Assembly (NCBI GenBank): GCA_022925895.1
Contig: JAKSYS010000064.1
Coordinates: 84,056-148,055, forward strand
Reading direction: 5' to 3'
Length of the DNA: 64,000 nt
Origin: Fragilaria crotonensis
Taxonomy: Eukaryota > Bacillariophyta > Fragilariophyceae > Fragilariales > Fragilariaceae
Under the pieces are notes generated by a model. That model did not search any database, was not told where the DNA came from, and saw nothing but the letters and a program-made list of their open reading frames with translations. Position numbers and translations under genes: made by a program. Positions 22,287 through 34,885 of this stretch are shown piece by piece. Positions within the stretch are counted from its first letter, which is position 1, and each line of letters starts with the position of its first letter.

Positions 22287-23790
22287 TGTCCCCTAATCGA
22301 GCCGATCGAGCTTTTCTAAAAAAATCGACTTCATAAATTATATTGCAAGTTAAGTTAGACATCAACTTTACCTACAAATCTCAGAGCAGGTCTTATCATT
22401 GGGTTAAATTTTTGGCATTTTAACCCCTGGGGTCTAAATTTTTGATCCTCCACGTCGAACGAAAAAAAGAAAGTCTTATCATTTTTAATTAAATAACTCA
22501 AACCTTCTTGAAGAACAGTATAATAAAATCGAGAATCGAGCTCCCCTTCTATACTTGTCACTCGTCAACAACAACAACATTGCCACATGGCAAATTTGAT
22601 TGCCGAAGCAAATCACACCCACAGGAGACTGATGGCCATGGGTGAGCATTGTGGAAAAGACAATGGAACAAAATCAACAGGAGTGCTCACATCTCTGCTC
22701 CTGAGAATGCATTGTGGAGGTGACATTGTTGTGTATGCATACATGTAGTGACAAAGTGTGACATCCACCATGCCTTGACGAGCAGAATTCGTGCCGAAAA
22801 AAGGGATAGTGGTTTATACATGGCGTAGGAAACGCGTGGAATGATTTAGACCCCGAGGGGTCTAAACTTTGACCCTGAGGTCAAATTCGCTGAAGTAAGA
22901 GCATGTCTTATCGTGGGGGGTGTAAAAGTTGAATTTTATACCCTGGGTATAAAATTTAGACCCTTCTAAAAAAATTTAAAAACGCAATTCTTATGGTAAA
23001 CGCCGTATACCCTTGAGCGAAATACGTAATCGAAGTAGTCGTATGGGTACCGTTGTACGACAGTACGACTACGTGTCAATGAAACACGACATCACCCTGA
23101 TGACTATCCACGAACAAAGTGCACTGTGTCATCACAACTGGTTCTTCATCAATCAAACTCCTTCCATTGATTGAAAAATCATCATTCACAATGGATGATA
23201 AATGGGAGTGGTGTCTTGGTGAGGAGTTCCTGGTGGAGTTGCCATCTTGGTTGTGCATTCCTTGTGAATGTGATGAATCACTCGGAATGAAATGGTGACA
23301 ACAAGCAATCTGGTACAATGATGGTGTGAAAATTCATGTAGAAACTGTACATTTTACCACTGGAGCAATGATACAGTAGTATACCCCGAAGGGTGCAAAA
23401 ATTTATACCTAGGTATAAATTTCGAGAATTTATACCTAGGTATAAAAAAAGTCTAAATTTGACCCCCAAATCCTTGTACCCCCCATAAAATTGCGTTTTT
23501 GAAATTTTTCGAAACACGATTGACTTATACCCATGATAAGACTTGCTCTTAGACCAGGATTAAAAAATAGACCCCAGGGTCAAATTCAAGATCTAAAAAA
23601 TGACTTATACCCTCCCATAAGACTTGCTTTTTTGATTTTTTTTCGATTCGGGACTCACTTAACCCCATGATAACACCTGCTCTCAGACTGCTCCTCTGAG
23701 GACAGAATTACCGTACACTGTACCTGTACTAAGTAGAACTCAGTACTCCCGTACACAACTGCAGGTCATGATCGGCTCGATTAGGGGACA
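22287..23790. mobile_element. Short MITE, copy 2, inverted and split by a later insertion
   Basis: 22287-22384 and 23682-23790 together give an inverted copy of the MITE at 19511-19720, with the same TGTCCCCTAATCGAGCC ends. Joining the two parts recreates the continuous sequence seen in copy 1 around TCTCAGACTGCTCC. The uninterrupted copy 1 therefore documents the empty target site. Confidence 0.85.
22385..23681. mobile_element. Nested MITE cluster with GAGCAGGT-CTTATCAT ends
   Basis: Insertion into MITE copy 2. Inverted ends AGCAGGTSTTATCATKGGGT are flanked by a CTCAG duplication (22380-22384 and 23682-23686); a TCA duplication with ends one base longer fits equally well. Inside, a related pair of ends (TAAGAGCAWGTCTTATC) at 22896 and 23551 marks a second, nested member. 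Its interior is full of CCYWGGGTATAAATT-type words in both orientations. No transposase. Confidence 0.7.
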
Positions 23791-23880
23791 TGCACGGGTG
23801 TATACTTTTGTCGGGTATGTAACAGTACTACTATGCGTATACGTCGTACAAGTACAGTCGTACTTTTGAACCACTTGCTG

Positions 23881-24460
23881 CCAGGGTGGAAAATGGGCAC
23901 GTATTTTGGGTATAGGTGTTAAACATCCAGTATCGCCCTACATATTTTAATGTTATCCCTATCCCTAATTACTCCCGCCCGTGTGCACAGCAGAGTCCTG
24001 CACCGGGTATGACGCCTGTGCCCATGGGTACCCAAGGCTACCGGTAGGCAGGCTTGGACCACCCATGACCCACCCACGCTTCGCGCGGTCACGCTTGGAC
24101 CACCCGTACCCACCCACGCCCGCTAGGCCGTACCCATACCCACACTGTACCCATTTTCCCTGCAAAAATTTAGCCCGCCGCAGGCTATTTTTCTAAAAGT
24201 TGCTCTCACCGTGTACTATACTCTACTACCCCTTACTAGCTACTGTATACTCAGAGTACACACTGGTCGATTCGTGTGGGCAGGTTAGACCACCCATTAC
24301 CCACCCACGGTTTGCTCAGTGGAGTTTGGACCACCCATACCCACCCACCCACTGGTTGGGCATGCCCATACCCACCCATTAACCATGGGTATGGGTGGGT
24401 AGTGGGTGGGTACTGGGTATGGGTACCCAGTGCAGGACTCTGGTGCACAGTAAAACGTTA
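23881..24460. repeat. GC-skewed ACCCACCC / GGGTATGGG repeat tract with inverted arms
   Basis: Many copies of ACCCACCCAC, GGACCACCC and CCCATACCCACCC lie at 24060-24390. At about 24385-24430 the sequence flips to GGGTATGGGTGGGTAGTGGG. A CAGAGTCCTGCACYGGGTA segment at 23990-24010 recurs inverted at 24425-24455. A related pair GGGTGGAAAATGGG (23884) and CCCATTTTCCCT (24149) may be the ends of one unit. The tract could fold back or form G-quadruplexes. It is not a telomeric repeat. Confidence 0.65.
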
Positions 24461-24642
24461 CATCCGTGCTCCAGCAGTAACCTGTGCAACACTGCACGAC
24501 TGGAATCAAAACTCACGTCAATTCAAATCATGCTGTTCATCTCATCCCATGATATTGAACAATCATTTTCTAGCTAACGAGGCTGAACGCCTCGTATACC
24601 AAAAACCATGCCGCGACACGAAACGACGTCTCCGCGAAACGA

Positions 24643-24674
24643 GGAGTGTTCCTGATTGTTCTAAGGAACACTCC
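24643..24674. other. Perfect 10-bp stem-loop
   Basis: GGAGTGTTCC and GGAACACTCC pair perfectly around a 12-base loop. Nothing else in the 24460-24970 stretch looks functional. It may be part of the 5' end of the LINE or unrelated. Confidence 0.4.
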
Positions 24675-24971
24675 CCTTCTATCAGACCTCTCATCCTTTG
24701 CCCTCTCTCTCTTTTCCCACAATTGTCAATTTTGTACATTTAAGTGCCACTTACCCTTTTTGTTCTTCTACATATTTTTTGCACGCGATGATGATGATTG
24801 ACCATGACGTGTTTTTACCCGCCGTCATCATGACATCACATACACCGTGATCTAGTATCATACAAAAATTAGTAGACAGTACAACGGTACTCACTACAAT
24901 GACAATACAGCACAACACGGCGACAAGTACAACAGTACTGTACTCCTTGCAGTACCTTTGCACCGTCCACC

Positions 24972-27938
24972 ATGATTGAAGGAACGGCCCCGTTGCCGTT
25001 CTTTGCGTCTGATAACCCCCCTGATGTTACCGCATCTTTGTTCAACTTCACCATCGTTGCTTATGTTCAAACTCCTGCTTTGATCGAGCGAGAGAATGAG
25101 TCTCAAGCAGCGATTGAAAATCGAAAAGTCGAGGATGATAGTTACCGACGCTCAGTTTCGCCGACCAGTTGGCACCGGTTCACTACCTTAGGATTTCAAG
25201 CAACGAATGGCAAAGACTTCGATATGATTTGGAGAGACCGTAACTCCAATCCACTTTGTTTTCATCGACTCGTATGGTATAACTACAAGGCTTACGTTGA
25301 TCGTGAATGCAATGTCAATCCTAAGTTACACGCATGGGCAACCAATGTCTCGCACCCCTTTTTACTCGAACATTCACCAGAATCGTTGGAAATGGATACA
25401 GAACGGTTTAGTTGGTCACGCATTCTTGCTCATTTTGCTAAACACCTAGACAAAGGTCTGTGGAAAGCAGTACGGGGAACGAATAAACGTAACGAAAAAA
25501 CGTCGACAGATTTATCTCCAATCAAACATTCTGACAATGATGAATTTGACAACCAAGGGAAAAGCGCACGATTCAACATTCCTGTTCCCGAGATAACTGA
25601 AGACAGTAATTCGGATCCATTGAGACCAGAAATCGAGGAGGTCACTACGTTGATGACAAACATGACAAACCAGGATGTCGAAGTGGATTCGACTCTGAGT
25701 CTGATGCTAAGCAATCGGCTTTTACGCTGAGCAACGAGGTTAGGACAAATGACGGCACGCATCGCATTTCGATTAAATGGAAATTATCTCAGAAGGAGTT
25801 CACGGAGCTGGTCGATAACAAAACTCGTCTCCACTCAGAAATCTTTTCGGTTTTGGGCGTTGTATTTCAGGAGACTGACGGGTATTTCTACCAATGGGAT
25901 AGGGATGAATTGATTTCTCCAAAAAGAGTCCACGAGTTGACTGCTTCGAATTTGAAAGACTACTTAGAGCCTCAAATCACGACAGCTCAGTCTCTGCACT
26001 TGGTCGTTTTTGCAGTGCGCTTCGCTTTCGCCGAGAATCCTATTTCGTGGAGGAATTCTACTCACGTCCAATCCGCAATGAAAGAACAATCTTCAGATTC
26101 ATGAATCCAATGTCAACACTACCGCAGGAATTCCAGTGGTGGCTGGGTATATTTACTGAAACATCCGACGATGACTTTAAGGCATAAGTATACACAATTT
26201 CTCAGGTCTCGAATTGTGGATACGTTGCCTTACTTCGACATTCGCCTCCATCGGAAGACACCAACAGACAAGTCGATCGCTCATTTGGTGGTATACTGCG
26301 GGAAAACCAGGTGACAGATCTATGCCAAGAGCTCTCGACAATCTTGAATGGACAAAACACGGCTGTGTTCCTCCTCGATACACATTTGCAAATATGACAA
26401 ACGATCAAATCGACAACCATTTCAAGATGCATGAAACGTACATCCGAGCATTACAACCAATCTCATTGGCACCGCTTGTGACAACGTTAGATTTGAAACG
26501 GGTTGAGTACTTTCCAGATGGCACGACAATCGAAAGGTCGACTCGCGATTGGGTTTTGTCGCTCAGACGTGAGGACGGGGACACACATGCACAATGCGAT
26601 GCGGTAAATGGAGTAAAGAACGTCAGAACTGCATATGTCATGGCTCCTGCAGCTTATGTGTCAGAAATTCGAGCGATGGTGGCGAAATACAAGGAACGTC
26701 TACGACCGATTGCTCGCCGAGAAGCAAAGTATCGAGAGGGATTCCAGACTTACCAGATGTCATTCACATTACATCTACTGTTCAAACTAACCTAGACTTT
26801 ATGGCAAAAATGTCCTCCAGCGATATTTGGGTAAAGCTCCGCCATCGGTCAAATCCCGCCTTCTGCTGTCGCATCAGCTGCAGCAAACCGTTCAGATCCG
26901 TCGGACGCATTGGCCAACAGTGACAATACCACCCAGTGGCCGTCGTTGGTAAAACGACCAGGACTCGACGCTCTAATCCGATCAAGTCAGTACCTAAGTC
27001 GGGTGCCAATCTACCGCGAAGGCCAAACCCAACTGGACATGCATGGTAAATCATCCCATATCAGTCTCACGTCGGAAGAAGTTGATGACCGAGCCGACAC
27101 AGCCTCTACCCATTCTCTGACCAATACGTTGAGATCGTCAACGACCATGCGGATGACTGAGTTGGAAAATCAGATGCGCGAATGTCGAGAACTCCTACGT
27201 TCGAATCGGGAAGCAGCTCGAGACTCGTCGGACAGATTGGCGGCAAACGAACAAAGTCTTCGAGAAACTATGGAGACCATAACGGAAATGACACATACAG
27301 TGGCTGGATTACAAACGCAGTTCGCGGGTTTCAACATCACGATGGAGAGCATGCGGCTCATGTTGCATACATTGATGCATCAGTCAAGTGTCAACAGTGC
27401 CCAGGTCGAAAGTAACCTTCCATATTCCGCTTTTCCGTCGTTTCCAATGCCGTATCATCAGTTGGCGACAATCTCTGAATCCCCAACTCACCCAACTGAT
27501 TTACAAGGGACGGGTGACAGTCCATCCGTGGCATCAGAGGACTCAATGTATCGCAGATCTCCTGAGAAGAAGAAAACGCGGAAATACGATGAGCAGAATA
27601 TCTCGATTTCAGCAAGTCCCCAGTCGATCTTGAAGATGTTCAAATGTGCCTCTTCGAGGAAGGAATTCCAGATGAAACTCAGGATACTGTTCTTGCCAGT
27701 GCTTCATCGGATCAACATCAAGATGACTCTGTTCGACAGTCATCCACGTCACAAAATCCCCAACATCAAACCTCAAGAAGCCCCCCGGACGCTCAATACA
27801 CAAATCCAAGCGATCCGGCTGGGCGTGATAACACGTAATGAGTCGATACAGGCAAGCGTTGATGGCATCCGAGACGGAAACCGAGTTACCGTCAAACGAT
27901 GCACAGTCCGTCGGTCTTGGAACTTTAATTCTTCCTGA
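24972..27938 (+). pseudogene. LINE ORF1 (gag-like), frame-disrupted
   Basis: Starts at the ATG at 24972 and runs, with frame changes near 25730, 26100, 26750 and 26850, to 27938 (about 980 codons). I do not recognise the N-terminal two thirds. A heptad-rich coiled-coil segment at about 27145-27390 (E-L-E-N-Q-M-R-E-C-R-E-L-L, then T-M-E-T-I-T-E-M) could allow oligomerisation, as in other LINE ORF1 proteins. No Zn-knuckle or RRM is visible. The assignment rests on position upstream of the RT gene. Confidence 0.6.
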
Positions 27939-28050
27939 CGATGAAACTCAATCCCCATAAGTCTACTGGACAGCGCGAAGTTGCAATGGCGACAGTTATT
28001 TTCCAAGCCAATTATCGGACAATAATTCGAGACCAACGACTCTAACATCC

Positions 28051-31000
28051 ATGAACATGCGATCTAATGTACCTTGGGGAGACAATTGGGACCCAAGGAC
28101 CCGAGTATCATAAGACTCTATTCAATTAATGTCAACGGTATTTCTATCGACCGGAGAGGAGGCACGTTCGATGACATTTGTCGGTCCATCAAAGAAGTAC
28201 AAGCGGACATATTCTGTGGGCAGGAGCATAACTTAGACACTACGCAATTTCGCATCCGGAGTGCACTGTTTGAATCAGCAAAACAACATTGGAAGCGACA
28301 TCGAATATCTCTCGGAACGACACCAATAACGGTGGAAATTCTTATAAACCGGGGGGACAATGATTTTGACGGTGGACAGTCTGATGGGACGTATCGTTCG
28401 ACAGGACCGCGACCCATGGGGACGGTGGGTAGTTCAGGAATTCACAGGCAAAGGAACACGCAAGATTGCTGTTTTCGGCCTATCAACCTGTGGATAAGGC
28501 CGTTAGTCCAGGTACCATAACAGTGGCGGCTCAACAGGCAAGCCTCCTTCGCCTGACACAAGATCAAGTTCTGAACCCGCGAACGGCGTTTCGGCGGGAT
28601 TTGCTGAAAGCGTTACAGACATACGCATCAGTCGGCACGTTATTGCTGGTAGTCGGAGATTTCAACGAAGTTTTGGGGCTGATCCAGATGGTATGAGCAA
28701 AATTGCAGGGCAATTGGGCCTCATCGATGTCTTTGCAAGGCGAAATTCCTCTACACCACCAGTTACTTATGCACGGGTACGAAACGTCTGGACTATGCAC
28801 TGGCTAGCCCCTCGGTGGGAGATGCTGTGGTTTCGGCTGGATACGAAGCGTTCAATGCACATATCGTGTCCGATCACAGAGGTTTCTATCTGGATTTAGA
28901 CTCTAAAATTCTCTTCGGTTCCGACACACAACAACTGGTATCAGCAGAAAAGAGGGACTTGTCGTCTAATAATCCTCAACAAGTGACGAGTACATCCGGG
29001 AAAAATATCGGATCTTGTTTCATCATCACAACGCCTTCGATAGGTGTACAATTGACACAACCAGGTAATCGGCATGCTTTTGCAGAACGACTGGACCAAG
29101 ATGTTTTGACGGCAAGCTTGGCAGCAGCAGCAAAGTGAAAAAGTTTGGGAACCATCATGGTCGGTGGAACTTGCTGAAGCCCGCAAACAAGTTGTCGTAT
29201 TGAAGAAGCATCTATCCGCCCTTCGCACACACTATGACCATTCCAGTGTTTTGACGCGCGAGATGGCCCAATTAGCAACACCAGTGCCGTTGCCCCCACG
29301 CCGCGAGTGCTCTGCGGCAATTCGTAAGGTTGAATCCACCATCAAGGAAATTATAGCTGAGAGTTACGAACGTCGCGATCACGAACGCCAGCGAAAAATT
29401 GAAGCGCTCGAAATGTCTGGGAAGAAAGCGGACAAAGAATCAGCAACTCGGCTGCGGCATATGAAGAAGGCAGAAGATATCAAGCAGTTATTTCGCAAGA
29501 TTAGTGGCGTGCGGAAGAATAAACTAAGACAAGGAGTAACGAGAATTGAAATTCCCTTGCATCCAGAACACGATCCAAAGACGTGTACCGAATGGCGACA
29601 GATCGATGTACCAACGAAGATTGTTCGGTTATTACAGGAACGAAATCGCAACCACTTTGGACAAGCCAAGGGAACGCCCTTCACCGTTGCACCACTTCTT
29701 GACGACTTAGGCTTTTGTGGGGATCGACCTTTGAGCACGAGAATTTTGGACGGCACATATCAGCACCAATCCAACGATGACGACGATGTGAGTAAAAATG
29801 TGAGACTGTTGTTGCAACACATGACTCAGGTTCATGAAATGGCAGTAGCTCCTTCGTTTCCTACTATATCAATGGACGACTTCATGAGTAAATTGCGCGT
29901 CTGGTCAGAATCCACCACTACGTCTCCGTCAGGATTACATCTCGGCACTATAAGGCCTTGATTGCACGACATTCATACTCATCAGATCTCCCAGACGATG
30001 AATTGACAGTGGAGTTCCGAAGAAACCGAGACGAGCTTGACATGATGCAAAATGACCTGCGGACTCTGCACTTGAATCTGTTGAATTATGCTCTTGAGCG
30101 CGGCTATTCGTACAAACGTTGGCAAACAATTGCCAATACGATTCTCTTCAAAGACCAGGATAACGTGCGGTTACATCGTACTCGAGTGATTCACATTTAT
30201 GAAGCGGACTTTAATCTCGCCTTGGGAATTAAGTGGAGGATTCAAATGTATCAAGCCGAGGCTCTGGCAGCACTAAATGATGGGCAGTATGGGTCTAGAC
30301 CACGACGAAATGCAACGGATCCAGTGTTCATTGAGGAACTTCAGTGTGAGATCTCGCGGGCCACTCGGCGGTCAGTGGTCTTGATCAATTATGATGCTCT
30401 TGCATGTTTCGACCGAATGATTCAAAATGCAGCAATGATTGTTAGTCGGAAGTTCGGCGTTCCGCTTCCGGTGACTCAGGCAAATGCAGTAACCTTGGAG
30501 AGAGCGGAGTTCAGGGTCCGTACAGAATTAGGACTCGCTCCAAAGGTTACGTACATTCGGATAGCAAGCCAATCTATGGCACAGGACAGGGCAGTGCCAA
30601 TTCCCCAGCGATCTGGTGTTTTCTGTCGAGTTGTCTCATGGATGCCTATGACACGACTGCAACACCTGCGGTATATTATTCCCGGATGAAACCACGTCAG
30701 CGTCTTTGGGATTAGTAGCTTTTGTGGACGATTGCAATGGGCAGGCAAACAATTTTTAGCACCAGGATCTGATGAGACGCTTCGGGATATCTTGGTACAA
30801 ACGCAGAAGAATGCACAATTGTGGAATGACTTACTCCACTCGAGTGGTGGTGCACTGGAATTATCTAAGTGCTCGTGCCAAGTACTTCATTGGTGGTTTA
30901 CACAGCAAGGAGCACCATTTTGGCCCCGAAACAATCTGCTCACCAAGAGGTGTTGCGTGTGATAGACCGATCCACCGGCACGACACACCAACTACCTCTA

Positions 31001-33814
31001 CTGTCACCGTATGAGGCACATAAGACATTAGGGCATTATAAAGCACCAGCTGGGAACCAAACCGAACAATTTCGAAAACTCAAATCAAAGAGCGACGAGA
31101 TTACGACCTTCCTGTGGACATGCCCCCTTACGCGACTCGAAACATGGACGTTTTATTATGCCTGCTACCTTCCAAGTGTTGGTTATCCGTTAGCTTGCTC
31201 CTCCTTGACACGACAACGACTGGATCAGGTGCAGCGGAAAGCGATGTCGATCATTGTCCCACGATGTGGTTTTAATCGGCATACCAAGTGCGAGATCCTC
31301 TATGGCCCTCTCGAGTTGGGTGGTGCAAACTTCCGTCATCTATATGTCGAACAAGGAATCGGACAAGTGTCTCTATTTATGAGGAACTGGAGATTAAAAT
31401 CGACAGCGGGGAAACTCCTCCGCATTGCGGTCGGATGGTTCCAATATCAAGTCGGTACCTCATATTCCCTTTTGGAGCGAGTTGACACGGTTCTCCCTCA
31501 TCTAGAATCCAAGTGGTTGGCCTCGTTACGAGACTTCTTAGCTTCCATACAATCATGCCTTCAACTCGACAGTCCGGGTATTCCTAAGCTTCAACGTCAT
31601 CATGACACACATATCATGGATGCTATATTGACGTCTGAGTGCTTTTCAGCATCGGAGATTCGACGACTCAACTATTGCCGCCTCTACCTTCAAGCACAAA
31701 CAATTTCTGATCTCACAGAGGTTTCCGGGCGTTACTTGGATCGAGCGAAGTATGAAGGCCGCTTCTCGCATAAGAGTAGCTGCACTCATGGAATGTGGAT
31801 CCACCAGCAACGCCCGTCGCCTGCGGAGTGGAAATTGTGGCAACGTGCGAATTTGTTGTGGAGTGATGAATCTGGGAAGTTACATCAGGCACTGGGTCCG
31901 TGGCTAGACACCATTGATAATCATCGTCAAACTCACTCAGCCTATCAATTGAACACGAGTTTGTGGCTGCGAGAACACCAGGACTACAGACTGTGTAAAA
32001 CGACGAAGAGGACCGAAGAAGGGCAGTACAGCTTTTGGAGGACTGGAAAACAGGTCGAATGGCATCAGATTCCTCTCGAGGCGGTTCCTGTGGAGGTTAG
32101 TCAAGTCGCAGCTGAGGAGTGGGTTGTAGTCGAGAGAAGTGTCGTTCGTGTTCTTCATCATCCCGTACAGGTGGCAACATTTGAACAATATGTTGAGGAT
32201 CTTGAGCCATGGGAGTATGACTTATTATCCCGCACGAACCTACCGACGGATCCCTTTTCGGTAGGACTCGCTTTATCTCACGGCGTACGAGGTGTCAGCG
32301 ACGGGTCGGTATGGCTTAAGCAAATGGGTGCGTACGGATGGACGTTGAGCACGGACTTAGGAGAGGTCAGCTGAAGGGATGGGCCCAGCACCAGGAGCAA
32401 ACCCGAATTCGTATCGGTCGAAGCGTATGGAATGTTGGCTATGTTGTGTTTCTTGAAGCGCCTCGCAGAGTTTACGTACCAACATGAACCGTGGCACGGT
32501 ACACTAGCGACAGATAGTTTGAGTCTGGTGGAGACGGTACTTGGCATTAAACGAAAACCATCCGTGATGGAAGCTGCCGCCTCGAACCGGAACCCGTGCA
32601 GCTCCCGTTGGATCCACTGAGTCCAGAATGGGACTTGATCGTTAATATCCGTCGGTTGCTTTGCGAAATGCCGGGGCTCAGTCTGGAACATGTCCGCGGT
32701 CATCAAGATCGTCGCGGCACTTATCAGCAATTGAGTCTCATGGCACAACTAAATGTGGATGCTGATGCCTTGGCTAACACTTTCCAGCGAGTACGGTGCG
32801 CTTCGACCTCATGCCTTGTTGACAGAGGAGGCCGGCGTTCATTTGATTACACCAAAGGGAACGGTCACAACAAAATATAAAACCGCAATCCGACATCAAG
32901 CGACTTACGGTCCATTATTGGTCCATCTTCAAGCACGGAATGGATGGAACGACAGTACGACGGAACGGATCAATTGGAAAGCTCACGCTGCATGCTTACA
33001 CAAGAGAATCAAGAGACGAGACCACTTCATTAAGTTAGTTCACGAGATACTACCGACTAATCATCGGCAACATAGACGTGATCCCAGTCGACGAGGGTGC
33101 CCGGTGTGTCCGTGCGGTGATGAGGATTGGGACCATATCCTGCGATGCGCGCATTCGAGTCGAGCGGCGTGGCGAGTGAACTTACTCGAGGTCCTTGGAA
33201 AGACTTGTGCCAAATGGGAAACTCGTCCCGGCCTAAGAACTATACTTTTGGACGGTATCAAGGGTTGGTTCACGTGTGCGGACCCAGAGTCATACCAATT
33301 AGACACGGCGATCTATGACGACGAGTACGAACGCCTCATTACACAACAAAACAAGATTGGTTGGAGACACATATTTCTTGGCAGATTCAGTTACGAATGG
33401 GTAGATTTGCAGGATGCTCATTATGCCACACGACCAAATTATAATTCGAAGAAAAGCAAAAAAGGTTCTAAGTGGCAGGTTGCTATGATTGGGCGATTGT
33501 GGGACAATTGGTATCTGTTATGGGAAAGCCGAAACAATGATTTGCACGGCGCAGACGCCAGGTTGAGCGCGATTGCGGACAGGAGGAATGCCTTACAAAC
33601 GTTGAGAGAATTGTATGCGTTACGAAACATGTACGAACCGACTGTCCAGGAGTTATTGATGGAGGATGTTCGTGACCACGAAGCCAAGTCGACGTGGCAT
33701 ATAAAAACCTGGTTGCAGATCAATGAACCGATTCTGAGACTAAGCGTGAAGAGGGCGACTAAATTAGCGACTTCGGGGATGCGTTCGTTAAAGTCATATT
33801 GGGCAAAACGATAG
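28051..33814 (+). pseudogene. LINE ORF2: endonuclease, reverse transcriptase, RNase H, Cys/His motif
   Basis: Endonuclease: I-N-V-N-G-I and a G-Q-E-H-N-L-D step at about 28125-28245, then G-D-F-N-E-V at about 28657. Reverse transcriptase: Y-D-A-L-A-C-F-D-R at about 30390, G-T-G-Q-G-S-A-N-S-P near 30580, and the catalytic F-V-D-D at 30721-30732. RNase H: S-D-G-S-V near 32299, T-D-S-L near 32512, V-R-G-H-Q-D near 32692 and N-V-D-A-D-A-L near 32753. C-terminal motif: C-P-V-C-P-C...H-I-L-R-C near 33100-33150. The domains lie in at least six different frame segments. ORF2 should reverse-transcribe element RNA at a nicked target; this copy almost certainly cannot. Confidence 0.85.
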
Positions 33815-33993
33815 GACATGATGAGGAAAAATCAAGTTTGTGGGGTCTAGCCTAAACCCAGGCTACGGTCTCACCGTGTGGGTCGAGCGTCTATATAACC
33901 CGGACACAGCGGCAGCACGTTAAATTAGATTTGGTGTTTTTCCTTGCACATCACTTCCTCTGCCCGTTGATAGTATGTGCACGTCTGAGTTTA

Positions 33994-34538
33994 GGGCCGT
34001 TCTTACGAATATGAAATCAAGCTCAATTTTTTTGAATTTTTTGAAAATCGTATCATGCGATAATCTTAGCTAAAATACATGTGGATCGTTGTTCTTACCA
34101 TGATTTTTGTTTCGAATGGTATCATACGGTATCAGTTGCTTCATTCGAAATTGAGCCATTCAGATCCGTTACATGGCAGGTTTAGGCAATTGAAAATCAT
34201 TTTTAAAACAATGTGTGGGATGCTATGTGTTTCCTAGGTCCAAATGGTCATCATATTTTTCATTTAAGAGAAATGTCACCAAAGTGTCATTTTCTTGTAA
34301 CATATGTTCATCATGTTTTTTGTTTAGGACATGTGTCACGTGATACTCGAAAAGATTAGCTGGTATCACGTGATACCTTTTTTTACATGGGTCAAAAAAG
34401 GTAATCACAAAGTGGTATCATGATACCGACATGATACCACTCCCAACCCGGATATTTGGAGTCGACACGTGATACCAACGGCTATAAACCCGGAGATGAT
34501 GCCAAAAATCAAAAAAAACCCATTCGTAAGAACGGCCC
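33994..34538. mobile_element. Harbinger-type MITE with TTA duplication
   Basis: Perfect 17-bp inverted ends GGGCCGTTCTTACGAAT flanked by TTA (33991-33993, 34539-34541). Length 545 bp, AT-rich, with several GTATCA[CT]G words. It has no coding capacity. The TTA duplication and GGGCC start match the 4.5-kb Harbinger element, but the rest of the ends differs, so it belongs to another subfamily. Confidence 0.85.
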
Positions 34539-34541
34539 TTA

Positions 34542-34885
34542 CCATTACTGTACATAATGATAAACTATTAGACAGTACACACTATACGACACGCGATATT
34601 TCTACTAGTCAGTCTCTCGCACATTTATGTAGTGATAGAACAACAGATAGTACACATATCGTTATCTGTAGCGGTAGACAGCATTGCGTATCTGTACCGT
34701 TTATAGATACACTAAGCAGTAGTCAGTGTCGTACAGTACTACCGTAGACACTTACCTAATGGGGGCGTACCCCGTAACGGTTAAGTCCTGGTTCTTAACC
34801 CGAACCTTACGCCTACCTGAGAGTCGACAGGTTCCGTTAACCCGAACCCTATCACCAGGTACTCCAGTAGCCGTGCCAAACTCTA
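34542..34885. other. Intergenic region
   Basis: No gene is seen. It has two TTAACCCGAACC words (about 34795 and 34838) and dense short words built on TAGTACAC/ACAGTA. Confidence 0.35.

Larger units (their letters stand above)
24972..33814 (+). mobile_element. LINE-type non-LTR retrotransposon with RNase H domain
   Basis: At least 8.8 kb with ORF1 (24972-27938) followed by ORF2 (28051-33814). ORF2 contains, in order, an APE-type endonuclease, reverse transcriptase, RNase H and a C-terminal Cys/His motif. I could not find terminal repeats, a poly-A tail or target duplications, so the true ends are unknown. RNase H after RT is typical of I-, R1-, Tad- or Ingi-related clades. Many frame changes occur, more than in neighbouring genes, so this copy is probably dead. 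Confidence 0.85.

Noticed and set aside
23881-24460. Possible telomere or centromere repeat
   Set aside because: The GGGTA/ACCC words are irregular, switch strand and do not match TTAGGG-type telomere arrays.
24972-33814. Copia or gypsy LTR retrotransposon
   Set aside because: The order endonuclease, RT, RNase H, Cys/His motif, with no protease or integrase and no long terminal direct repeats, is that of a LINE.
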